Assembly (NCBI GenBank): GCA_910586575.1
Contig: CAJUJQ010000125.1
Location: 1-9,181 of the forward strand
Source: an uncultured Clostridia bacterium
Lineage (GTDB): Bacteria > Bacillota > Clostridia > Oscillospirales > Butyricicoccaceae
Length of the DNA: 9,181 bases
Direction of reading: 5' to 3'
Shown: piece by piece, positions 1 to 6,401 of the stretch
Numbering within the stretch: position 1 is the first letter of the stretch
Layout of the letters: every line of letters begins with the position of its first letter
The notes under the pieces: model-generated
Told to the model about the DNA's origin: nothing
The model's database searches: none
The model's input: the letters and a program-made list of their open reading frames with translations, nothing else
Position numbers and translations under genes: made by a program

Positions 1-515
1 GGAGACAATTTCCCTGCCTTGGCCATTTCCCGTTCCAATCAAGCGCACTTTTTCGTGTTTCCAATATTTACCTGATATATTTTACACACAAATTTGGACT
101 TGACTCGTTCAAGCAATCCGTGAACAGAAATTGTATGTAGAAATGCACCACCCTTGAACGATAGACTCGAAGCTATCGTTCAAGGGTGGTGCATTCGTTC
201 AGAGATATCGGCAATCGTTCAAACGGTATGAGAAGGCGTAAAAGCATATCCCGAAAAGCGTAAGTGCTTAACGGGACATTCGTTATGCACTCAGCATGGA
301 TGATGATTTGGTGGAGAAAATCCGCCATGCACGCAGCAGCCGAAATGGGGCAATTCTGGATCAGGTGGTTGGTCGGCAGCCGATGCTGGCGCATTCCATC
401 ACAAACGAAAAGCTCGCACGGGCGGGAGGTTTTGATTTCCCAGCTCATTACGGGCTTGCTTGTAAAATGGAATCGCCGTGTATCGGGTAGTGTGAGAAGT
501 CGGCAGGCGAACGAA
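1..515. other. AT-richer segment without a convincing gene
   Basis: No open frame here has a ribosome binding site plus protein-like composition. The best candidates are a plus-strand frame at 296-490 (64 codons, no Shine-Dalgarno) and a minus-strand frame at 448-173 (91 codons, no Shine-Dalgarno). They overlap each other, so at most one could be real, and I recognise neither product. The segment is clearly more AT-rich than the genes to its right. It carries several copies of CGTTCA or its complement (around 107, 157, 178, 196 and 214) and the large inverted repeat at 142-195. It may be the edge of a decayed mobile element, but no transposase or terminal repeat pair can be shown. Confidence 0.5.
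142..195. repeat. Perfect 23-bp inverted repeat (8-nt spacer)
   Basis: The arms at 142-164 and 173-195 are exact reverse complements over 23 bases, separated by the eight bases ACTCGAAG. The arms contain CACCACCCTTGAACGATAG and its complement. As RNA this would be a very stable hairpin. Neither side has a strong U-tract (plus strand continues CGTTCAG, minus strand continues TCTACAT), so it is not a classic intrinsic terminator. It could be a cruciform-forming site, an inverted duplication, or the remnant of a miniature transposable element. The CGTTCA core recurs nearby outside the arms. Confidence 0.9.
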
Positions 516-528
516 TCACCTACCGACT
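498..528 (-). repeat. 13-bp hairpin over the stop of the SLH remnant
   Basis: The arms 498-510 and 516-528 pair over 13 positions with a five-base loop. On the minus strand the two non-Watson-Crick positions are G-U wobbles, so the RNA hairpin forms fully there and less well on the plus strand. It contains the TGA stop (516-518) of the degenerate SLH frame. An outer pair, TCGGGTAG (483-490) and CTGCCCGA (527-534), offers a competing fold. The U-tract after the stem is poor, so terminator function is doubtful; it may mark a recombination or element edge. Confidence 0.5.
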
Positions 529-1629
529 GCCCGATTCCACGGTAAATTCAATTTATCCGATCGCGATATTAAGAATGCGCAAATTTCAGCACGAGTACAA
601 TTGTTATCCGGGCTGAAGGTTGTAGTGCTGGTACCGGAGGTGATGCCTTGGCCCACGGCCCACTGCACCGCAGAAGCATAGAAAGCATCGGAAGCCACGT
701 TCCCGTCTACCATCGGAGAACCGGCGGCACGGTGCAGGAACGTAATGGTCTGCCCGCGCGTCACTGCGACATCGGGGCTGAACGCGGTCGCGCTGGTGCC
801 AGCCGCAATACCCTGTTCTACCGCCCAGACGACCGTGTCGGCGTAGTACGCGCCGGACGGCACATTGAGGAAGTGGACACCGGTCGCCGTGGCCTCTCTG
901 ACGGCAAAGGACGCATCCTGCATTACCTTTGAATCGGGCATGGTGAAGGTGTATTTACCGCCGCCCGTATCCGTGGTTTGGATAGCGTTCCCATCTTCGT
1001 CCGTGACGGTCAGGCGCTCCAGCGTGTAACCCTCGTCAGGGATAACTGTTACTGTCACCGTTGAGCCTTCCTTGGCATTGCCGGGGTTGACGTGGAGGCT
1101 GCCCCCGTTCACACGAGAGGGTGCGCCGCATAGCCGTCCTTTCCGCTGTTGGCGGTAACAGGGCAGCCTGTCACGCTGCACTCGTGCCAATGGTGGGTAT
1201 CGTCATGGCTCCATGCGGACGACCAATTGTGCGTGTGATCCGGCATGGGGGATACGGTACGGGCATAACCGCAGTCATTACAGGTGGTGTCCGAGACGTT
1301 GTCGTAGGTGTGCACGCTATAACCGTCCTTTTCGCTGTCTTCCGTAACGGTACAGCCGTCTGCCTCGCACTCATGCCAGTGGTGGATGGCGCTGCTGTTC
1401 CAGTCCTTCGACCAGCTGTGGGTATGTTCTGGAAGGCTCGGGGGCTTGTCAGGTCAATGTGGATGTAGCTTTCGTTGTTGTAGCTAAATAATTCTTCACC
1501 CTCACAGGAAACAGAGACAGCGTAGTCTCCACCCCCTAATTCGGAGGTATAGGTCACTACTGTGGTATCGCCAGGAGCAACGGCATCAAAGCTTTCTTGA
1601 AAGTTGAAAGTTATAAAATAGGCAGCGGC
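516..1629 (-). pseudogene. Remnant of an SLH-domain surface protein, frame-broken and truncated
   Basis: Three consecutive minus-strand frames together give a recognisable Clostridia surface protein. Frame one (1629 to about 1440) encodes a beta-rich segment with no start codon; it opens directly after two TAG stops (1638-1636, 1632-1630). Frame two (about 1440-1109) holds two His/Cys-rich repeats of the pattern HTHxW...HHWHEC...GC...DGY. The first copy ends CNDCGYAR; the second is cut after DGYAAH. Frame three (about 1110-516) holds an InlB/Flg_new-like repeat (EGSTVTVTVIPDEGY...YTFTMPD) and two SLH domains with TRGQ and TRAE motifs. The first break sits at a run of five G (1440-1444): one more base would restore the frame through PPSLPEHTHSW. 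The second break (about 1105-1115) looks like a small deletion, because the second repeat lacks its CxxCGY end. After TRAEICAFL the reading continues into AT-rich sequence unlike an SLH tail. The family is surface-exposed, with SLH domains binding secondary cell-wall polymer; ligand unknown. No promoter is visible. Sequencing error could explain the first break but not the missing ends. Confidence 0.75.
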
Positions 1630-1648
1630 CTATTTCTAAGCCGCTGCC
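1613..1648 (-). terminator. Possible second terminator or breakpoint hairpin
   Basis: GGCAGCGGC (1621-1629) and GCCGCTGCC (1640-1648) form a perfect 9-bp GC-rich stem with a ten-base loop. On the minus strand it is followed by TATTTTAT, a passable U-tract, so it could be a backup terminator for the large gene ending at 1841. It also abuts exactly the first readable codon of the SLH remnant, so it may mark the point where that gene lost its front part. Confidence 0.4.
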
Positions 1649-1763
1649 ATAAAATTTGCCAGAATTTGTTTGTTGCAGCCGTTCCACTATGGAGTTCTCT
1701 GACGCCTCATACCAGAAGCAGTATAAACTCGAAAAAGGGAGCAGTTACAACAGCGCAAACCCC

Positions 1764-1815
1764 TAAAACGCGCCGCAGGCGGCAGCCCGGAAGAACCGGG
1801 TACTGCCGCCTGCGG
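1764..1815 (-). terminator. Intrinsic terminator candidate after the GH2-SLH gene
   Basis: A long GC-rich stem lies 26 bases past the stop codon. The outer arms (1773-1785 and 1803-1815) are a perfect 13-bp match. The inner arms CCCGG (1786-1790) and CCGGG (1796-1800) enclose a five-base loop, with a two-base TA bulge at 1801-1802. On the minus strand the stem is followed by CGCGTTTTAG, a short U-tract. Position and stem strength fit transcription termination; the U-tract is modest, so some readthrough is possible. Confidence 0.65.
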
Positions 1816-1840
1816 AAAAATTAAGAATATGAAAAGGAAC

Positions 1841-4800
1841 TCAGGAAGGATATTTCATATCAAATACCATCAAAATCTGCGCGATTTCCGCGCGGGTTGC
1901 GTGGCCCTTCGGGTCAAGCCTGCCGCCGGATTTGCCGTTCAGCAGCCCGGCGCCGACCGCCCATTCCATCGCCTGTACGGCCCAATCCGAAACGGAGCCG
2001 CTGTCTGAGAAGGCTCCCAGACCAGCCGCCGCGCTGATATCGCCGCCCTTCGATACAAGGTAACGGTACAGAATGGAGGCCAGCTGCTCACGGGTCACCG
2101 GGTCCGCCGCGCCAAAGCTGCCGTTCGAGTAACCGGTAATAATCTGCCTGGAAGCCGCCCAGGCTGCCGCGTTCGCGAACCAGTCGCCGGGCTTCACATC
2201 CGGGAAGGAGTGGCTGGCGGGGCTTTGCGGCGCGCCGTCCAGGCTATACAGGATTTGCGCAAGCATGCTGCGCGTCAGGTTTTGCTGTGGGGCAAAGGAA
2301 CCGCCATTGCCCTGCATGATGCCCTTTTCGGTCACGTACTGCACCGCCCCGGCGTACCATTCCGTGGAGGCGACATCCGGGAAGCGGCTGGTTGCCGCAG
2401 CGGGCTGGGAAGGCGCCGTTTCCGGCGCGGCAGGGGCCGAAGGCTCCTCTGCCGGTTTTTTCTCCGTGTTGTCATCCGCTGCCGGGCGGTCGTCCTTATC
2501 CTTGCTCGAAGAGCTGGACGAGCCGGAAGGCCTCTGGGGACGGGAGGTGGATTCGCCGGTGCTCGGAGTACTTGGGGTGCTCGGAGTGCCCGGTGTATCC
2601 GGGGCGCCGCCCGCGCGGACCGTCACAGTGCAGGAAGCGGTAAACGCGCCCTCATCCGTGGTCGCGGTAATGACGGCGGTACCTTCCGCAACGGCTGTTA
2701 CTACGCCGTTCGCGTCAACGGTTGCGACGGACTCGTTGCTGCTGCTCCAGGTAACGCCCTTGTGCAGCGCGCCTGCGGGCTGTACGGCAGCGGTCAGCGC
2801 GGCTGTGCCCTCCGGGGCCAGGGACAGAGTGCTTTGGCTGATCGAAATCCCGGTAACCGGGACCGCGGCCGCGAACCGGACGTAGTACAGGTGCTCATTC
2901 CCGTCCGAGTCCACAACCTTCCACTGGTCGCCATCAATTACAAAATATGCGCTGGTATTGTGCTCCTGCGCGCTGAGGTGCGTACCGTCCATATGCAGCG
3001 CGGCATTCAGCATCTGCCAGGTAAAGTCGTTCGACTGTGAAGCCGGGTTCCTGATAATCACCAGCCGGTTCTTCTCATCGACCTCATAGTCCTCGCTTGA
3101 GGAGGTCAGCCGCCAGCCGTTCACGGTGATTTCGCTGATTTCCGAGCAGTCGCTCCAGCCGGGGCCGCCGGTGATATCAATCTTCACATAGCGCCCATAC
3201 GCCGTCGCCGGATCCAGCTCGCTGGTAATCTTCGCATGGCGGTTTGTGGTATCAGCGGCAACGTTATTTTCCGACTTGTCGTCTACCACGGTAAAGTTCT
3301 CGCCGTCGCGGCTGAGCTGCACCGTGTATTTGTAAGTACGGGGGTTTGTGCCGTTGTTGTACCAGTCAATCATGACATTATTCAGGTTATAATCCGCGCC
3401 CAAATCCACGGTAATCGAGGAACGCGTGCCGCGGTCGCTCGACCAGTACGTACCGCTGTTCAGGTCCACCGCGTTTGTCGCGGGGAACATCCCCAGCTGG
3501 GTTGCCGCCGTAACCTCCTTGCCTGCGGCGAGGTTCGGCTCGGCGAAAGTATAGGTCTTGATATCGCTCTCGTCCTCCGAAACCGCGCGGACGGTCATGG
3601 TGGTGTTCACGGTCAGAGTGCGGTCGGTCACTTCCGCGCCCTGGGCGTCCAACAGCGTCAGGGTCGTGCCGTTCATTCCGGAGATCGCATCATTGAACTC
3701 GCCAACCGTAATCGTGTCACGCAGGGTAATCACGGCGTTGGTGTTGTCCACTTCCATTTTATCGGGGGCGGCGTTCGCCAGCTGCGCGGTAGAGCCTTTC
3801 TGGCGTGTCCATTTCACGGTATCCAATACCGTACCGTTTTCTGTCTTTACGGCAGCCGTATTTTCCCCCAGCACCAGCGGGACATTCTCCCACTCGAATA
3901 CGCCGACGCCGTTATTGTTCTTCACGCCGTAATCCTGATCGTTTACCGTCAGGGTCAGCTTATCGTAGTTGGAGTACACCCGCACGGTAATCTCCGATTC
4001 CTCACGCGGGTTAAAGCGGCTGGAATTGATATGCGCAAACTTGTCGCGGTCGTTCCAGTTCGCCTTATACAGATAGAACGCATCCTTTTTCACTTCGCGG
4101 TCCATCGTGACAAGGCCCTTGTCGTTTACGCCCTTCTTACCGCCTTCGTCGCGGTTATCCGAGCCGAAATCGAACATATTCCAGACCGCTGTGCCCCACA
4201 GGGTCGGCATAGCGTTAATTTCCTTCAGCACGCCTTCGTGCCAGATGCCCTGGTATTCCTCCGGGTGCCACTGGCCGCGCGACTGCCCGATAGAGAACAC
4301 CGGGGAGCTGTCATGCTGCTCAATGTTCGCGCCCGCGCCGTATTCGGAAATACCAACGGGCTTATTGCCCGATGTAGCGCCCTTGCGCACTTCCATCATG
4401 TTGGTCAGGGTATCCTCGTAGTACCAGTTGGGGTAAATGTTCCAGCTGATCAGGTCGGTATCCCAGGTGCCGTCGCCGTTGCGCTCGGCGGCGTAGGTGG
4501 TCAGGCGAGTTGGGTCCTCGTTGTGGGCGGTGATGTTCTGCTCCGCAATCAGGTCCTTGACAAAGGTCGTGCCTTTTACCTCGTTGATTTCATTTGTCAC
4601 GCCCCAGAAGCAGATCGAAGGGTGGTTATAATGCTGGCGGATCATTTCGACCAGCTGCGATTTTGCGTTCGCCTTGAAGCCTTCGCCGTACTGTTCCAGC
4701 TCCTTCGCGGTGGGTACGCCGCCGACCATCGGGATTTCCGCCCAGACAACCAGGCCGTACCTGTCGCAAAGCTCGTAGAAATACGGGTCATGCGGATAGT

Positions 4801-6271
4801 GCGCCAGACGGACATAATTCGCGCCCATCTCGTAAATCATGCCAAGGTCGCGCTCGTGCTCCGCCGGGGAAAGGGCGTTGCCGAGGTAGGTTTCGCCCGT
4901 TTCGTCGTAGCCGTCCTGATGGCGGCTGACACCGCGCAGCGGGTACAGTTCCCCATTGAGGAAGAAGCCTTCGTCGGTTACCTTAAAGGAGCGGAAGCCG
5001 ATCATCTGGGTCACGCTGTCCACGGTCGTCCCGTCAATCTTGACCTCTACCTTAACTTCATAGCGGAAGGGGTCCTCCACGCCGTTCCACAGATGGACGT
5101 TTGAGATATCGATATCGCCGGTCCATTCGTCGGAAGCGCCTTTTGTCAGTGTGGCGGCGCCCTTCACCGAGTTATCGCCCATATTCCCCGGGGTGAAAAT
5201 CGGGTCGGCAATCGCCGGAATCCCGGTAAAGCCGTCCGGCTCCTTGATGGTCGCGGTCACGCTGATACCCTCAGCGTCGCCGGTCACCTTCGCGCGGATC
5301 TTCAGATTACCCGTCGTCCCCTTTACTGTCGGGGTCAGGTAAACGCCGCTGGAGCCGGAATCGTCCAGCGCCAGATGCGCGTTCATATCGGCAACAATCA
5401 GATTCACATTCCGGTAAATACCGCCGAAAATGGTGAAGTCGCCGCCCAGCGGAAGCAGGTCAACCTGGCGTTCATTGTTGACGCGCACAGTAATCTCATT
5501 CTTCTGACCGGCTTCCAGCAGGTCGGTCAAATTATAGCGGAACACGGTATAGCCGCCGCGATGGCTGGCTCCGGCGGGTTTGCCGTTTACAAAAACGTCG
5601 GTGACCAGGGAGGAACCCAGGAACTCAAGGTAGATCTCCTTGTTGGCGTAATCCGCATTCCACGGGAGAGTCTTTTTGTACCAGCTGGTCGCGCGGCGGT
5701 AGTTGTTGCCGCCGTCCGCGCCGTCCTCAGCGTTCCAGGTGTGCGGAAGGGTTACTGCCTTCCATGTGCCGCCTGCGCCGGTTTGCTCATTGGCATCCTC
5801 GGAATATTCCCAGTCGTCATTCCAAAGGGTGACATCCCGGTCGCCCGCCGTAACCGAGAAGAGCTGAACCTGATCTTCCGGTTCGGTTGGGTCAGTCGGT
5901 TCGTTCGGAACATCCGTATCAGCCGGGGTATCCGTGTCGGTTGGAGCGTCCGTGCCAGTCGGGGTATCCGTGCCGGTCGTGGTATCCGTGCCGGTCGGGG
6001 TATCCGTGCCTGCCGGAGCGTCCGTGACGGTCGGCGTATCCGTGTCAGCCGGAACGTCCGTGCCGGTCGGTGTATCCGTGTCTGCCGGAGCGTCCGTATC
6101 GGTCGGCGTATCCGTGCCTGCCGGATCAGCCGACGGACTGCCGTCCGTAATTTCCGTGCCGTTCTCCGCCCCTGCCTGAGGGTCGGCGCCCGGCCCGGCG
6201 GCAAACGCCGTAGTCATCAGCATGGCTGCCACGCAGAGCAGCGCGGCCAGCCGTTTTTCAATGCCTTTCAT
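1841..6271 (-). CDS. Secreted SLH-anchored GH2 glycosidase, beta-galactosidase-like
   Basis: This 1476-residue enzyme probably removes terminal beta-linked sugars, most likely galactose, from glycans at the cell surface. Domains in order: signal peptide 1-24 (cleavage likely after TAFA); twelve TDxPxx hexapeptides 53-124; GH2 sugar-binding domain about 145-300; GH2 Ig-like domain about 305-425; TIM barrel about 430-735 with RGVSRHQD (446), VRLAHYPHD (487), acid/base E561 in GVTNEINE and nucleophile E643 in GISEYGAG; DUF4982-like about 735-825; Ig-like about 836-908; F5/8 type C (CBM32-like) about 913-1052; a second small module 1056-1133; Big_2 about 1138-1220; Pro/Ser/charged linker 1221-1296; three SLH domains about 1297-1341, 1356-1404 and 1420-1470. 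The SLH motifs are TRSM, TREQ and TRAE, so the first is degenerate. The start is fixed by the signal peptide and AAGGAGG (6282-6288) ten bases upstream; the frame stays open to 6430, but that extension runs through a terminator. Catalysis and wall anchoring are confident; exact substrate (galactoside, glucuronide or other GH2 target) is inference. It lies downstream of a two-component operon. Confidence 0.93.
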   Translation of the reverse strand: MKGIEKRLAALLCVAAMLMTTAFAAGPGADPQAGAENGTEITDGSPSADPAGTDTPTDTDAPADTDTPTGTDVPADTDTPTVTDAPAGTDTPTGTDTTTGTDTPTGTDAPTDTDTPADTDVPNEPTDPTEPEDQVQLFSVTAGDRDVTLWNDDWEYSEDANEQTGAGGTWKAVTLPHTWNAEDGADGGNNYRRATSWYKKTLPWNADYANKEIYLEFLGSSLVTDVFVNGKPAGASHRGGYTVFRYNLTDLLEAGQKNEITVRVNNERQVDLLPLGGDFTIFGGIYRNVNLIVADMNAHLALDDSGSSGVYLTPTVKGTTGNLKIRAKVTGDAEGISVTATIKEPDGFTGIPAIADPIFTPGNMGDNSVKGAATLTKGASDEWTGDIDISNVHLWNGVEDPFRYEVKVEVKIDGTTVDSVTQMIGFRSFKVTDEGFFLNGELYPLRGVSRHQDGYDETGETYLGNALSPAEHERDLGMIYEMGANYVRLAHYPHDPYFYELCDRYGLVVWAEIPMVGGVPTAKELEQYGEGFKANAKSQLVEMIRQHYNHPSICFWGVTNEINEVKGTTFVKDLIAEQNITAHNEDPTRLTTYAAERNGDGTWDTDLISWNIYPNWYYEDTLTNMMEVRKGATSGNKPVGISEYGAGANIEQHDSSPVFSIGQSRGQWHPEEYQGIWHEGVLKEINAMPTLWGTAVWNMFDFGSDNRDEGGKKGVNDKGLVTMDREVKKDAFYLYKANWNDRDKFAHINSSRFNPREESEITVRVYSNYDKLTLTVNDQDYGVKNNNGVGVFEWENVPLVLGENTAAVKTENGTVLDTVKWTRQKGSTAQLANAAPDKMEVDNTNAVITLRDTITVGEFNDAISGMNGTTLTLLDAQGAEVTDRTLTVNTTMTVRAVSEDESDIKTYTFAEPNLAAGKEVTAATQLGMFPATNAVDLNSGTYWSSDRGTRSSITVDLGADYNLNNVMIDWYNNGTNPRTYKYTVQLSRDGENFTVVDDKSENNVAADTTNRHAKITSELDPATAYGRYVKIDITGGPGWSDCSEISEITVNGWRLTSSSEDYEVDEKNRLVIIRNPASQSNDFTWQMLNAALHMDGTHLSAQEHNTSAYFVIDGDQWKVVDSDGNEHLYYVRFAAAVPVTGISISQSTLSLAPEGTAALTAAVQPAGALHKGVTWSSSNESVATVDANGVVTAVAEGTAVITATTDEGAFTASCTVTVRAGGAPDTPGTPSTPSTPSTGESTSRPQRPSGSSSSSSKDKDDRPAADDNTEKKPAEEPSAPAAPETAPSQPAAATSRFPDVASTEWYAGAVQYVTEKGIMQGNGGSFAPQQNLTRSMLAQILYSLDGAPQSPASHSFPDVKPGDWFANAAAWAASRQIITGYSNGSFGAADPVTREQLASILYRYLVSKGGDISAAAGLGAFSDSGSVSDWAVQAMEWAVGAGLLNGKSGGRLDPKGHATRAEIAQILMVFDMKYPS
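5900..6115 (-). repeat. Twelve tandem 18-bp units encoding TDxPxx
   Basis: Within the large glycosidase gene, residues 53-124 are twelve consecutive hexapeptides such as TDTPTD, TDAPAD, TDTPTG and TDVPAD. The DNA unit is 18 bp (forward-strand core GTATCCGTGCCGGTCGG with variants). The encoded stretch is a flexible Thr/Asp/Pro spacer between signal peptide and catalytic module, and the threonines could be O-glycosylated. The copies are near-identical but not exact. Copy number can change by slippage or recombination without breaking the frame. Confidence 0.9.
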
Positions 6272-6281
6272 GTTTTGCGTT

Positions 6282-6288
6282 CCTCCTT
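6282..6288 (-). promoter_or_regulatory. Ribosome binding site deciding the GH2-SLH start
   Basis: AAGGAGG on the minus strand lies ten bases before ATG 6271-6269, immediately ahead of a perfect signal peptide. This supports position 6271 as the start rather than the longer in-frame extension to 6430. Confidence 0.85.
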
Positions 6289-6290
6289 GC

Positions 6291-6337
6291 AAAAAATGGT
6301 CCCTGCCGCCGTCCATGCCCGACAGGCCTGCGGCAGC
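6291..6337 (-). promoter_or_regulatory. Structured leader before the GH2-SLH gene, possible attenuator
   Basis: Two mutually exclusive minus-strand hairpins can be drawn. Hairpin A pairs CTGCCGC with GCGGCAG (6303-6309 with 6330-6336), with a smaller GCC/GGC pairing inside the loop. Hairpin B pairs ATGGAC with GACCAT (6311-6316 with 6296-6301, five of six pairs). It is followed directly by a run of U (6295-6291) and then the ribosome binding site. Hairpin B uses the 3' arm of hairpin A as its loop, the geometry of an attenuator or antiterminator switch. Hairpin B is weak, and no known riboswitch or T-box motif was recognised. Confidence 0.3.
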
Positions 6338-6356
6338 ATTCTCCCTGTATCCTAAT

Positions 6357-6387
6357 AAAAAAAGTGGCCCCGCGCAAGCGGAACCAC
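6357..6387 (-). terminator. Intrinsic terminator of the regulator-kinase operon
   Basis: On the minus strand GTGGTTCCGC and GCGGGGCCAC (6378-6387 with 6364-6373) pair over ten positions, two as G-U, with the loop TTGC. Seven consecutive U follow (6363-6357). It lies 14 bases after the kinase stop codon and before the leader of the glycosidase gene. The two transcription units are therefore probably separate, unless readthrough occurs. Confidence 0.9.
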
Positions 6388-6401
6388 GTAAATTGTCGTT
6401 T

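Noticed and set aside
173..448. 91-codon minus-strand frame ending in the 23-bp inverted repeat
   Set aside because: No ribosome binding site, no recognisable motif, and it competes with plus-strand frames of equal quality.
264..545. 93-codon plus-strand frame
   Set aside because: Unusual Trp/Met-rich composition, no Shine-Dalgarno, and it overlaps the end of the SLH remnant.
3236..5104. Long plus-strand open frame (622 codons) opposite the GH2 gene
   Set aside because: It is fully antisense to conserved catalytic GH2 sequence, has no domain character or ribosome binding site, and is expected from GC-rich third codon positions on the other strand.
5900..6115. CRISPR-like direct repeats
   Set aside because: The units are contiguous with no spacers and encode an in-frame hexapeptide repeat.
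5752..6204. Arg/Pro-rich minus-strand frame in the repeat region
   Set aside because: It is the 18-bp repeat read out of frame; the TDxPxx frame is continuous with the signal peptide and enzyme.
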